DNA of 64,000 nt, taken from positions 1-64,000 of the forward strand of contig PGYB01000013.1 in NCBI GenBank assembly GCA_002839445.1, read 5' to 3'. Position numbers and translations under genes: made by a program. Below are positions 34,804 through 44,350 of the stretch, piece after piece. Origin of the DNA: Candidatus Riflebacteria bacterium HGW-Riflebacteria-1 (GTDB lineage: Bacteria > Muiribacteriota > Ozemobacteria > Ozemobacterales > Ozemobacteraceae). Each line of letters starts with the position of its first letter. Positions within the stretch are counted from its first letter, which is position 1. Below the pieces are notes generated by a model that did no database searches, was not told the origin of the DNA, and saw only the letters and a list, made by a program, of their open reading frames with translations.

Positions 34804-36774
34804 TTGCCTAAAACCTTGCTACTCGAAGCCGGCTTTTTATGCCTGCCCGACAATCTGTTTGCCTCTGCCCAGCCTGACCTGCGCGAGCCGGTCAGCCAGG
34901 CGCTGCGTCAGGAAAAGATTGAGTTTTCCCGATTGCGCTGCTGGTTTTCGCAGCACCGCATCGGCATATTAATCGAAGGTCTCGTTGATACCGCCACAGA
35001 TTCGGCAAAAGAAGTGCGCGGCCCAAAAGCGAGCGAAGCGTTTGACTTTAACAATTTGCCATCAATGGCAGTGCAAGGCTTCGCAGCGGCTCAGGGTGTG
35101 CAATACAAAGATCTTATTACGCGTGAGGTCGACGGTGAAAAATATCTCTTTGCCGTGCGCTCTGTTGCCGGGCAGACAACCGAAAAGCTTGTTCCCAGAA
35201 TCAAAGAGCTCGCCTTTGGCGCTATAAATTTTGCCACAGCGCCCTGGAGCAGCAAAAGCCGGTTTCCACAACCGCCGACCTATTTTACCGCTATGCTTGA
35301 CGACAGAGTTTGCGATGTCGAACTTGATGGCATAAAGGCTAAGAACATTACGGCAAGCTATGATGGATTGACCAGCAAACAGCATGTGCTGTCGGGCGCC
35401 CAGTTTTACCCGCAGGTGCTGCAGCAGATCGGCATTATTCACGAAATCGCCGAGCGCCGCAAAATCTTCGAAACCAGAATCAGATCGATACTGCCTGAAG
35501 GCTACAATCTGCGCTCAGAAGGCGCAAGAATCTCACGCCTGTGCTACTATAAAGAGTCATTACAGCCGCTGCTGATTAAATTCAAGCCTGAATATCTTGA
35601 TATGCCCGAGACTGTGCTGCATCGCTACATGATCAGGCATTTTTCGCTGCTGGCATGCGAAAACAACCGTGGAAAAATGATGCCGGCCGCGATCGCCGTT
35701 TCTGACAAGCTGCACCCCCAGAGCCAGGAAGCGATTGTGCGCTCGACTGAACTCGACAAACATTTCTCGCATCTGCAGCAGCTGTGGCAAAGCGACCTTG
35801 CCGAATTGCCCGAAAAGCTTTCGCGGCTTGCCGAAAGGTTTGTAAAAGATAAGGTGTTGTCTCCGACCTCCGGCTTCCCGTTGGCACGCTGCGCAATCTG
35901 GCTTATTCCGCGTCTGGGGCTCGAAAAATCTGCGGTTGAAATTAATGCCCTGATTGCGATGATCGCTGAGGGCGAGCGCTCGCGCATTGCCGCTATTTTG
36001 CCGTCAACCGGTTTTGCCATGGTGGTCAACTGCATTGAAAACATACCGGCCTTCAAAACTATGGCGCCGGTTTTGCAGGAGGTCTGCGACTATTTTACCG
36101 GTCGTATTCCTGTTCCGGGCAACAGCTCAGCCCAGGTGCTGTGCCTGGCCCTTCTCATGCGAAACTACGCAATGACAGAAGCTGGCGAGCAGGTTGAGCC
36201 GTCACGAATAATCGCCTTTCTGCGCGCTGCTGATTTCAGGCTTGATATATTTCAGGCGTTCTCAGATGTTTTTCCGGATTATAATCTGCCACGCCGTTCA
36301 TGGCTTCAGGCTGTTGCGGCAGAGACCCTGCGTGACTCCCAGTTGAAAATGGCTGGCGAAGGTTTTCTCGCGTCTTACGAGTTTGACCCGGCATCATTTT
36401 ATGACGCGATTCGCTCCTGGAAAGATATCGCCCCGGCTGATATAGACGGCCTCTCAGCTTTGTTCCAACGTATGCGCAGCAAGGTCGAGGGCGGTCAGGT
36501 TGATGCCAATGTTGCTGCCGAATGTCAGATCGAAAAAGAACTTGTTGAATCTCTGACCAGAATCGAAAAGTTACCTGGCATCAACTATCACGAAATTTTT
36601 GAGTTTTTTAAAATTGGAAAAGTAAATATCGAAGCATGCCTGATGAATCTGCCACCGGTTCTTGACGACACCAACCCGGAACATGCTTCGCGAATCAGTC
36701 TTCTGCAGAGGCTTGTGCGTCAGTTAGGCCGTCTGCCGTTTGTCGTAAAGGAAAAAGTAAGCTCTAAAAAATGA
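34804..36774 (+). CDS. glyS: Divergent glycyl-tRNA synthetase beta subunit
   Basis: The 656-residue product is collinear with GlyS. It has an opening LLLEAGFLCLP where the family has LLLEIGTEELP, RGPKASEAFD with SMAVQGFAAAQGV for the family's KRGP...AFD...A..GF....G, EYLDMPETVLHRYMIRHFS for the FL.LP.EVL...MK.HQ.YF region, and a helical C-terminus (FKIGKVNIEACLMNLPPVL...RISLLQRLVRQL) like the anticodon-binding end. GlyS normally works with GlyQ in an alpha2beta2 enzyme; no glyQ is nearby. Many normally invariant residues are changed, and the HD-like central domain is hard to see. It may be a fast-evolving true subunit or a paralogue. TTG start: GGAG six bases upstream. Confidence 0.78.
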   Translation: MPKTLLLEAGFLCLPDNLFASAQPDLREPVSQALRQEKIEFSRLRCWFSQHRIGILIEGLVDTATDSAKEVRGPKASEAFDFNNLPSMAVQGFAAAQGVQYKDLITREVDGEKYLFAVRSVAGQTTEKLVPRIKELAFGAINFATAPWSSKSRFPQPPTYFTAMLDDRVCDVELDGIKAKNITASYDGLTSKQHVLSGAQFYPQVLQQIGIIHEIAERRKIFETRIRSILPEGYNLRSEGARISRLCYYKESLQPLLIKFKPEYLDMPETVLHRYMIRHFSLLACENNRGKMMPAAIAVSDKLHPQSQEAIVRSTELDKHFSHLQQLWQSDLAELPEKLSRLAERFVKDKVLSPTSGFPLARCAIWLIPRLGLEKSAVEINALIAMIAEGERSRIAAILPSTGFAMVVNCIENIPAFKTMAPVLQEVCDYFTGRIPVPGNSSAQVLCLALLMRNYAMTEAGEQVEPSRIIAFLRAADFRLDIFQAFSDVFPDYNLPRRSWLQAVAAETLRDSQLKMAGEGFLASYEFDPASFYDAIRSWKDIAPADIDGLSALFQRMRSKVEGGQVDANVAAECQIEKELVESLTRIEKLPGINYHEIFEFFKIGKVNIEACLMNLPPVLDDTNPEHASRISLLQRLVRQLGRLPFVVKEKVSSKK

Positions 36775-36850
36775 AAATCTTTAACTTTCTGTTTAGGAAA
36801 TTGCAATTTTGCAGTAGAATCGTTTCAATTACAGTCGGGGGAATATCTGA

Positions 36851-39328
36851 ATGGCAATAGAAGATCGCAGCAATAATCCAGAAAACTTTGATGACATCGA
36901 CAACCCGGGTGCACCAGAAATATATCCTCTGTTGCCACTCAGGGACGTAGTCGTATTTCCCTACATGGTCGTGCCTCTTTTCGTCGGTCGCAAAAAATCG
37001 ATCAGGGCTATCGAAGAGGCAATGCTCAAAAACCGCCGAATCATTCTCTGCTCTCAAAAGCAGGCTAAAACCGATGACCCTGAAGCCGACGAGCTCTACG
37101 AAACCGGCACCGTTGCCGAAATTCTTCAGCTTCTCAAGCTGCCTGACGGCATTCTGAAAATACTGGTCGAAGGCACCACCAGAGTAAGAATCAATCGCTT
37201 TACCAGACTCGACGAATTCTTCGAGGTCGAGGGCGTCAGAATTCTGACCGAAGACAAAAAAACCATCGAACAGCAGGCGTTGATGCGCAATGTAATCAGT
37301 CTGTTCGAGCAGTATGTCAAACTCAATAAAAAGATCCCGCTCGAAGTGATCATGGTCGCCAACAACGTTGAGGAGCCCGGCCGTCTCGCCGACATTATCA
37401 CCGCCCACCTCAACCTCAAGGTCGAAGAAAAGCAGGAGATTCTCGAAGCTTTTGTTCCGCGCGAAAGACTCGAAAAAATCGCTGGCATTCTCAACCGCGA
37501 GCTCGAGATCATGATGGTGGAAAAGAAGATCCGTGGCCAGGTGCGCAAGCAGATGGAGCAGATCCAGAAAGAATACTACCTGCGCGAACAGATGAAAGCC
37601 ATTCAGAAAGAACTTGGCGACACTGATGAGCGCACCGAAGAAATCGAAGAGCTCAAAGAGGCGGTTGCCAAAGCCGGTATGCCCGATGAAGCCCGCGAAA
37701 AGGCTGAAAAAGAGCTTTCTAAACTCGGCAAAATGCCGCCCGGCTCTGCCGAAGCTACTGTTTCTCGCAATTATATCGACTGGCTGGTCGCCCTTCCCTG
37801 GAAAAAGCAGACCAAAGACCGCATTGACCTTGTGAAGTCTCAGACAATCCTTGATGAAGACCATTTTGGCCTCGACAAGGTTAAAGAGCGCATTCTTGAA
37901 TATCTTGCCGTGTGCCGGCTGAAAAAATCGATCAAGGGTCCGATTCTTTGCCTGATCGGGCCGCCAGGCGTTGGCAAGACTTCGCTGGGTAAATCGATTG
38001 CCCGCGCGCTTAATCGCAAGTTCGCCCGAATTTCTCTGGGCGGCATGCGTGATGAAGCCGAAATAAGAGGCCATCGCCGCACCTACATTGGCGCGATGCC
38101 CGGTCGCATAATTCAGGCGCTTCGCGATACCGGTGCGCGTAACCCCGTTATTCTGCTCGACGAAATCGACAAAATGGGCATGGATTTCAGGGGCGACCCG
38201 AGTTCAGCGCTGCTGGAGGCTCTCGACCCCGAACAGAATCACGCTTTCTCAGATCACTACATTTCGACGGCATTTGACCTGTCGAAAGTGCTGTTTTTGA
38301 CTACTGCTAACGTTCCGCACACCATTCCTGGCCCGTTGCGCGATCGTCTCGAAGTCGTTTACCTGCCTGGCTACACCGAAGAAGAAAAGGTACAGATCGC
38401 CCAGAAATACCTTGTTCCCAAGCAGCAGGATGCCAACGGCATCGTTAAGAAGGGCATCAAAATTGACGAGTCAGCGGTTGTCGAGGTTATCCGAAAGTAT
38501 ACCCGCGAAGCCGGGGTGCGTAGTCTCGAACGCGAACTCGCCTCGATATGTCGCAAAATTGCTCGCGATCTCGTTTTTGGCAAGATAAAAGCTGATCCTG
38601 ACAAGAAGGGGCAGACGCTGTTGCAGGTTACCGACGCTTCGATCGAGCAATACCTGGGCATTCCCAAGTATCACAATACCAAACGCGAAGATAAAGACGA
38701 TATCGGCCTGGTAAACGGCCTTGCCTGGACAGAAGTCGGCGGAACAACTCTGCCGATCGAAGTCGTGGTAATGCCCGGCCGTGGCAAGATTATTCTCACC
38801 GGTTCGCTGGGTGAAGTAATGAAGGAATCGGCGCATGCCTCGCTTTCATATCTGCGCAGTCACGCTGACGAAATCAAGATGCGGCCGATCGATTATGATT
38901 CAATCGACCTGCACATCCATTTCCCAGAGGGTGCGGTGCCGAAAGACGGCCCATCGGCAGGTATTGCCATCGCGACCGCGATTTACTCAGCTCTCAATGA
39001 AGTTCCGGTGCGCAGCGACTTTGCCATGACTGGCGAAATTACTCTGCGCGGCCGTGTGCTGCCGGTCGGCGGCATTAAAGAAAAGCTGCTTGCAGCTCAT
39101 CGCCAGAACATTACCAACATCATCATGTCGAACGATAACGAAAAAGAACTCGAAGAGGTGCCGCCGCAGATTCGCAAGAATCTGACCATCTACAAGGTCT
39201 CTTCGGCAGCCGAAGTTCTTGCTCTCGCCCTGCGTGGCGAACCGAAAAAGACGCCGCTGGTTTTCAGTCGCCGAGCTCTTGGTACCGCTGCCAAGAAAAA
39301 GCGAACAACCAGGAAGCGTGGGGAATAG
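36851..39328 (+). CDS. lon: ATP-dependent protease Lon
   Basis: The 825-residue Lon (La) protease degrades misfolded and regulatory proteins in the cytoplasm. An N-terminal LON substrate-binding domain (about 22-215, YPLLPLRDVVVFPYM) is followed by a coiled coil, the AAA+ module (Walker A GPPGVGKT near 370-377, Walker B ILLDEIDKM) and the C-terminal peptidase with its Ser-Lys dyad, Ser702 in PKDGPSAGIAIA and Lys745 in GGIKEKLLAAH. Length is typical. GGGGGA lies before the ATG. The stop is only two bases from the engB start, so the two are an operon. Confidence 0.98.
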   Translation: MAIEDRSNNPENFDDIDNPGAPEIYPLLPLRDVVVFPYMVVPLFVGRKKSIRAIEEAMLKNRRIILCSQKQAKTDDPEADELYETGTVAEILQLLKLPDGILKILVEGTTRVRINRFTRLDEFFEVEGVRILTEDKKTIEQQALMRNVISLFEQYVKLNKKIPLEVIMVANNVEEPGRLADIITAHLNLKVEEKQEILEAFVPRERLEKIAGILNRELEIMMVEKKIRGQVRKQMEQIQKEYYLREQMKAIQKELGDTDERTEEIEELKEAVAKAGMPDEAREKAEKELSKLGKMPPGSAEATVSRNYIDWLVALPWKKQTKDRIDLVKSQTILDEDHFGLDKVKERILEYLAVCRLKKSIKGPILCLIGPPGVGKTSLGKSIARALNRKFARISLGGMRDEAEIRGHRRTYIGAMPGRIIQALRDTGARNPVILLDEIDKMGMDFRGDPSSALLEALDPEQNHAFSDHYISTAFDLSKVLFLTTANVPHTIPGPLRDRLEVVYLPGYTEEEKVQIAQKYLVPKQQDANGIVKKGIKIDESAVVEVIRKYTREAGVRSLERELASICRKIARDLVFGKIKADPDKKGQTLLQVTDASIEQYLGIPKYHNTKREDKDDIGLVNGLAWTEVGGTTLPIEVVVMPGRGKIILTGSLGEVMKESAHASLSYLRSHADEIKMRPIDYDSIDLHIHFPEGAVPKDGPSAGIAIATAIYSALNEVPVRSDFAMTGEITLRGRVLPVGGIKEKLLAAHRQNITNIIMSNDNEKELEEVPPQIRKNLTIYKVSSAAEVLALALRGEPKKTPLVFSRRALGTAAKKKRTTRKRGE

Positions 39329-39329
39329 C

Positions 39330-40421
39330 ATGACTATTAAAATTACCTCAGCCACATTCAGCGCTTGTGTTGTCGGCAAAGACGGTCTTCCTGACGATCA
39401 GTTGCCGGTTGTAGCGCTGGTAGGTCGCAGTAACGTCGGCAAATCATCGCTGATCAACTGCATAACCGGCCGCAAAGAACTGGCGCGCACCAGCGCCATG
39501 CCCGGCAAAACGCTCACGATCAATTACTATTGTATCAATGAAGAATTCTACATTGTTGACCTGCCTGGCTATGGTTACGCAAAGGCCTCAAAGGTTACGC
39601 GCCAGCGAATTCAGACGATGATGAACGAGTTCTTTGCTGAAAGCAAAAACCTCAAGGGCGTAATTCAGGTTCTCGATATCAGGCACAAGCCTTCACCGCT
39701 TGACGAGCAGATGCAGACCTGGATCAAAGACCAGAAGATCAATAACATTGCGGTTATTACCAAGGCTGACAAGCTGAGTCATCAGCAGGTCGCAAAGATG
39801 CAGGCTTCGATTATCAAGGATCTTCACATCGGTTTTGCCATGCCATTTTCCGCCAAGAGCGCCGCCGGAAAAGAAGAGTTTCTTGATGCCATAGAAAAAA
39901 TCATCGCTGGTCTCGAAGTGAAAAACATTTCTGGCAGATCCAGCAGGCCGCAGCAGCAACGTGGCCCGAATGACCGTCCGCGCAGCGGCTCAAGGCCGCA
40001 GGGCGCCCGCCCTGAAGGCGGCCAGGCTGGCGCCAGGCCGGCAAGAGCTCCGGGTTCCCAGCCAGAAAAGGGCAGGGGTCCGGCAAGACGACCTGACAGG
40101 CAAGCTGAAAAACAACCTGACAGACCCGACAGACCTGACAGACCTGACAGGCAAGCCGAAAAACAAACTGGTAGGCCTGACAGACCTGACCGACAAGCCG
40201 AAAAACAACCTGGTAGACCCGACAGACCTGACAGACAAACCGACAAACAGTCAGAGAAGCCCGTTGCCAGGCCTGCTGAAAAGGCGCCAGATCAGCAGTC
40301 TGAAAGAACAGACAACCCTGCCGTAACCCCGGAATCAGCTCCGGGCCAAAATCGCCGCCGCCGCTGGAAAAATAAAAAGAATCGCGGCAATGACGATAAG
40401 ACTCGACAGCCACAAACATAA
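39330..40421 (+). CDS. engB: EngB/YsxC ribosome-assembly GTPase with long disordered tail
   Basis: Residues 1-200 are a complete EngB (YihA/YsxC) GTPase, needed for 50S subunit maturation: G1 GRSNVGKSS (32-40), G3 DLPGYGYAK (77-85), G4 TKAD (144-147), G5 SAKS (174-177). The family normally stops there. Here a 163-residue tail rich in Arg, Pro, Asp, Gln and Gly follows, including about four imperfect copies of a 14-residue unit RPDRPDRQAEKQPG, and it ends in a basic cluster RRRRWKNKKNR. The ATG at 39330 is chosen (GGGGAA upstream; residue 1 aligns with the family). An RNA- or ribosome-binding role for the tail is inference. Confidence 0.93.
   Translation: MTIKITSATFSACVVGKDGLPDDQLPVVALVGRSNVGKSSLINCITGRKELARTSAMPGKTLTINYYCINEEFYIVDLPGYGYAKASKVTRQRIQTMMNEFFAESKNLKGVIQVLDIRHKPSPLDEQMQTWIKDQKINNIAVITKADKLSHQQVAKMQASIIKDLHIGFAMPFSAKSAAGKEEFLDAIEKIIAGLEVKNISGRSSRPQQQRGPNDRPRSGSRPQGARPEGGQAGARPARAPGSQPEKGRGPARRPDRQAEKQPDRPDRPDRPDRQAEKQTGRPDRPDRQAEKQPGRPDRPDRQTDKQSEKPVARPAEKAPDQQSERTDNPAVTPESAPGQNRRRRWKNKKNRGNDDKTRQPQT
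40088..40250 (+). repeat. 42-nt-type tandem repeat coding the EngB tail
   Basis: Imperfect tandem units of about 42 nt, containing GACAGACCTGACAGAC and AAGC(C/T)GAAAAACAA, encode the RPDRPDRQAEKQ-type repeats. Smaller 9-nt CCTGACAGA iterations sit inside. Such tracts are prone to slippage, so repeat number may vary between strains. Confidence 0.75.
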
Positions 40422-40443
40422 CTCTTTTTGAGTGGAGGAAAAA

Positions 40444-42009
40444 ATGAAATATCTGCGTATCGCCCTGTGTTTTGCCCTGATTCTGGCAACGATCTCTGCA
40501 AATGCTGCCCCAGCGTTGAGCAGCGTGCAAAAAAGCATCACCGCTGCCGGCAAGTTGTGGGCAAGTGATCCGGACAAGGCGCAGGCCATGCTGCGTGATG
40601 CCTTTGCTGCTGCAATCGCCTGGACAAAAGATGAATACAAGCCCGCGGTAAGAGAAGAAGGCTTTTATAAAGCGATCAGCTGCTTCAGCCCCGAGTTGGT
40701 CGAAGAAGTTGCTGTAGCTGCCGAGACCTATGTCAAGGTATTTCCCAAAGGCCGTTATCTCAAAAAGGTCAATCTTTATCGTGCCATGGCTGAATATGCC
40801 CGTGGCAATTACGAAGCGGTTTCTAGCGCTCTTGACGCTGCCGCTGCCGCCAAAGGTAAACTTGCATACCCTGAGCAGACCCTGGCCTTGTCAGGCTATG
40901 TTGCGACCGGTTATCATCGCAGTGCCGAACGCTTTGTCGAAGGTCAACGTCTGCAGCGCTCCTCATCATCACTGACCAAAGATTTGCGTCGTTTTCATGC
41001 TGGCAATAGAATGATTGATGGCTTGTTAAACCGAGTAGCCACCGGAAAAATCAGCGGTGACAAAGCAGCTGAAATGCTTGATGCCGCTCTTGATAACGCC
41101 TACTTTGCCAAGAGAGCTCCCGAAGCAGCGCTTACCTCTCTGGCGATCAAAGACGCCATGGCGCCTTATTATAACCCGATCAGAACTGAATGGTGCAGCC
41201 TCAGCCGGGTGGTTAAGCACGCCGCTTCCCCGCAGATGCGCCTCAACAAGCTTACTGAATTTGTTACCAACTACCCGCAGGCATCAAATGCCGAGCTTTA
41301 TAAGGCACTGCTTGATCTCAGGTATCTCTATATCTATGAATTTCGCGATAGTGCAGCCGCCGAAGAAATGCTGGTGCAGATGAAATCTCTGCCGGGCTTT
41401 GAAAAGCTCTCCGAGATAGAAGAAATCGTATCATCATTCAATCAGCGCAGTCTGTTAACCACTGATGGTTACAGCGCTCTGCAGAAACTGATGCAACTTG
41501 CTCATCTGTTTCCCTATGATAATGGGCATCTGCCGGTTATCAGTTTTGAGTATATTCAGTTTCTGACGGTGATTGGCGATATGGTACATGGCCAGAAGAG
41601 CAAGATTAAAAGCGTCGATGCAACTGGATGGGGCAACCTCCCGGCAAACATGCTGTATAACGCAGCAGTAGGCGCCAAGGAAAAGGCCTATCAGGATTAC
41701 CTGCTGATCAAGGGGCAGCTTAGCCCGCAGCTCAGTAAAATGGTAGAAGATCTTCTTTTTCCTCTCTATCTGCCTTGCGAAGCTAAAGACAGAAAATTTA
41801 TGGCTGGTTTGCTCGCCGTGCCAACGCTATCTGATCTTGGCACCGATCTGCTGATTGACGCCATTTCAGGGCAGCCGCGCATGAGCAAAGCCGAACACGG
41901 GTTTGCTGTGCTTTCTGATGTTTACAGCAGGCATCTGGCCTATTCTGAAGCTCAGGCTGTCTGGAAGCTGCTTTCTGATAATTATCCCGATTCGATATGG
42001 CTTAAATAA
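40444..42009 (+). CDS. Secreted helical protein of unknown function
   Basis: The 521-residue product has a signal peptide (MKYLRIALCFALILATISANA) and an almost all-helical mature chain with TPR-like hairpins (for example ETYVKVFPKGRYLKKVNLYRAMAEYARGNYEA shows the pattern), but no clear consensus TPR. There is no lipobox. The ATG at 40444 is preferred (GGAGG eight bases upstream, directly before the signal peptide) over GTG at 40432. It ends at a strong terminator, so it is cut off from the NHL-protein operon. A periplasmic scaffold is the likeliest reading. Confidence 0.75.
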   Translation: MKYLRIALCFALILATISANAAPALSSVQKSITAAGKLWASDPDKAQAMLRDAFAAAIAWTKDEYKPAVREEGFYKAISCFSPELVEEVAVAAETYVKVFPKGRYLKKVNLYRAMAEYARGNYEAVSSALDAAAAAKGKLAYPEQTLALSGYVATGYHRSAERFVEGQRLQRSSSSLTKDLRRFHAGNRMIDGLLNRVATGKISGDKAAEMLDAALDNAYFAKRAPEAALTSLAIKDAMAPYYNPIRTEWCSLSRVVKHAASPQMRLNKLTEFVTNYPQASNAELYKALLDLRYLYIYEFRDSAAAEEMLVQMKSLPGFEKLSEIEEIVSSFNQRSLLTTDGYSALQKLMQLAHLFPYDNGHLPVISFEYIQFLTVIGDMVHGQKSKIKSVDATGWGNLPANMLYNAAVGAKEKAYQDYLLIKGQLSPQLSKMVEDLLFPLYLPCEAKDRKFMAGLLAVPTLSDLGTDLLIDAISGQPRMSKAEHGFAVLSDVYSRHLAYSEAQAVWKLLSDNYPDSIWLK

Positions 42010-42020
42010 AGAGCTATAAC

Positions 42021-42068
42021 GGCGGCAAGACTTGCCAGAAGGCAGGACTTGCCGCCTGATTTTTTTTG
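42021..42068 (+). terminator. Intrinsic terminator
   Basis: GGCGGCAAG (42021-42029) pairs with CTTGCCGCC (42048-42056). A nested TGCC/GGCA stem extends it, and a run of eight T follows at about 42060-42067. Confidence 0.85.
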
Positions 42069-42094
42069 ATCTGTTGTGATTCTGGAGGTTAACT

Positions 42095-44350
42095 GTGAAA
42101 AGACTTGTGGTTATTGCTTTGGTTTTGTTTCTTGTCGCCAGTTCAGCTTTTGCCGAAAGACTGTTTGATTATCGCGGTGTGTTTTCGGCAGATCGTGGCG
42201 ATGACGCAAAGATTACCAACTATATTCTTCTCAAAAAAGGCTCGCAGATTCGCTTTGAGATAGAAGAGCAGGGCCACGGCGCAACAGACAAGGTCAGGGT
42301 TGCCAGAGTGCAGCTTACTTCTGACACCAGTATCAACTTTGCCGAAGAAGCTGGTATTACCTCTTTGACACTCACAGAAACCGGTATTTACGAAATAGCT
42401 CTCGTGCCTGCTGCCGGTGTTTCTGGCGAAATTCGTTTTGTGCTGAGAGTTGTCGAAACCACTGGCGAACCGGCCTCTCCTGATCAGCCGGCTGCAACTG
42501 TTTTGACTTCAGAAAAAGAGCCTGCGAGCGCAGCCGCGGTAATCACGCCGGTAGCCTCAGATGCTTTGCCAGAAGTAATTTCCGATGGCACTTCGATTGC
42601 ATCTTCTGCTGACGCCGTTTCTGATGTTGCTTCAGCGGCAGCCATTTTGTTACCTGCTAACGCGGTCGCGTCTGCAGTCGAAAACGTTCTCGGCACAACG
42701 ACTCCGCCAATAGAATCAGCGACGCCAATCACAGCTTCTGAAGCGGCAGCATTTAATGCCATCGGCACGGGTCCTGTTCTCAGCGCCCCGCAGCCAGGAT
42801 ATTTCCTGAACCCGTTCGTCGGGTTCAAGTTTACTGCTGACTCAATTAATCTGATGGCCGAAGCCGGGCGGCAAAGACAGATCAAAATTTATAACATGCT
42901 CGTCGACGGCAGTCAGAGCCCGGTAGCGGGAAGCTTTTTCAGCCCTGAGCCAGATGTGCTGATGTTTCTGCCGCAGGCCGTCATACCCGGCGCGATATAT
43001 TATCTTGATACATTCGATGCCGCCGGCAACAAAGCAAGTTCATACCAGATCGCAGCAATGCCCGAACTGTCGATTTCGTTTAAACCAGCTGACAGCGAGC
43101 TTCTTTTGATCAGCGTTGCCTGGTCGCCGAGGGCAGAACTGCTTGCCAACCCTGCCGGGCAGGTGCTGGCTCTCAACAACTGCGAAGTTGCATTCAGCGC
43201 TGATGGCTCCAGACTATTTCAGTTAAGCAGTGAACAGATACGGCAACCATTTGGCTCGCACGAGCGCATAAACTGGCGTGCCCGGCCATACTCACTTGAA
43301 CTTGAGATGCCAATGGCGATGATTGCTTCAGAATGCAGCGTCGAGATTTTTGCTGCGCTCGATGGCGCTGCGGCAAAGACTTCGGCCTATCGCGCCGCCT
43401 GGCATAAGCCGACCGATCCAGGAAGCGCTGACTTCAGCGATGTTGAGGCATCTGACGACCAGATTTATGAGAAAGCAAAAGAAGAATTCAGCATTCAATC
43501 TTTTACCGCCCGTGAACAGTTGCCTGATAACGCCAGTTTTACTCTGGAAAAGAGCTTTCTGCTTGTGGATAACGAAGCAGACAGCCTGCTTTCATGGCCA
43601 CAGGATGTTGTGTGGGATGAAAATGGCAGTCTCTGGGTTCTTGACAGCCAGCTGCGCCGTGTTTCGAATTTCAACACAGCTGGAATTCTGCGCACAAGTT
43701 TTGGCAGCCGTGGCGATACGCAGGGCGGGTTTGGCCTGCCGGTCGCGCTGACGCAAAAAAATTCTACGCTCTTTGTCTCTGATACTGCCAGGCACGCTAT
43801 TCATAAATTCACTACAGATGGCCTGTTTGTTGTCTCAATTTTCTCTGAGTCTGATACCGGAGTCGTAATTGATCTTCCAGGTGGCATTTGTTTCAGAAAG
43901 GATGAGATGTGGGTTGCCGATCGCGGAACCGCGAGAATACTATGCTTTAATCAGCAGGGCGGCTTTCTGGGAAGCTTCGGCTCGACACCCTCTGCGCCGA
44001 TCGAATCACCGGTCAGTGTGCGCGCCGATCAGGACTCACTCTTCATTCTCGAAAAGAACGGACTGGTTAAGAAATTCAGCCCGATGGGCCAGTTCGACGC
44101 GACTTTTCAGAGTGGAAGCAGCGATGGCAGCGGCCTCGAAGTAGACCGCTGGGGCGGCGTCTGGGTCTGCGATGCCGGCCTGTTCAGGGTCTTGCGCTTT
44201 TCACGCAAAGGCGCAACTCTCAGCGAACTTAAGGCGCCCCCGGCTCCCAAGCCCTGGTTGCCAACCTCGATAGCTGTGCGCTCAGATGGCAAGGTAGCGG
44301 TTACTGATGCCGCGAACAAAATGTTGCACATCTTTTCGACTGCAGAATGA
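42095..44350 (+). CDS. Secreted NHL-repeat (beta-propeller) protein
   Basis: The 751-residue product has a signal peptide (MKRLVVIALVLFLVASSAFAE), a beta-rich N-terminal domain (about 25-125), an Ala/Ser/Thr-rich linker (about 125-235), a beta-sandwich middle region (about 245-350), and a C-terminal six-bladed NHL-type propeller (about 485-751). Propeller blades show P-x-D-V-x-x-D-x-x-G-x-x-x-V-x-D (SWPQDVVWDENGSLWVLD, LPVALTQKNSTLFVSDT, GSGLEVDRWGGVWVCD). NHL propellers bind proteins, RNA or ligands; in exported proteins they often decorate the cell surface. The GTG start has GGAGG upstream. It overlaps the next gene by four bases. Confidence 0.83.
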   Translation: MKRLVVIALVLFLVASSAFAERLFDYRGVFSADRGDDAKITNYILLKKGSQIRFEIEEQGHGATDKVRVARVQLTSDTSINFAEEAGITSLTLTETGIYEIALVPAAGVSGEIRFVLRVVETTGEPASPDQPAATVLTSEKEPASAAAVITPVASDALPEVISDGTSIASSADAVSDVASAAAILLPANAVASAVENVLGTTTPPIESATPITASEAAAFNAIGTGPVLSAPQPGYFLNPFVGFKFTADSINLMAEAGRQRQIKIYNMLVDGSQSPVAGSFFSPEPDVLMFLPQAVIPGAIYYLDTFDAAGNKASSYQIAAMPELSISFKPADSELLLISVAWSPRAELLANPAGQVLALNNCEVAFSADGSRLFQLSSEQIRQPFGSHERINWRARPYSLELEMPMAMIASECSVEIFAALDGAAAKTSAYRAAWHKPTDPGSADFSDVEASDDQIYEKAKEEFSIQSFTAREQLPDNASFTLEKSFLLVDNEADSLLSWPQDVVWDENGSLWVLDSQLRRVSNFNTAGILRTSFGSRGDTQGGFGLPVALTQKNSTLFVSDTARHAIHKFTTDGLFVVSIFSESDTGVVIDLPGGICFRKDEMWVADRGTARILCFNQQGGFLGSFGSTPSAPIESPVSVRADQDSLFILEKNGLVKKFSPMGQFDATFQSGSSDGSGLEVDRWGGVWVCDAGLFRVLRFSRKGATLSELKAPPAPKPWLPTSIAVRSDGKVAVTDAANKMLHIFSTAE

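Noticed and set aside
36764..38074. 436-residue open frame on the minus strand inside lon
   Set aside because: It lies antisense to a fully conserved Lon protease and has the low-complexity Phe/Leu/Asp composition typical of shadow frames. It has no family features.
39961..40326. Second plus-strand frame over the EngB tail
   Set aside because: It is out of frame with the intact EngB GTPase and arises from the tandem repeat. The in-frame continuation is supported by the upstream GTPase.
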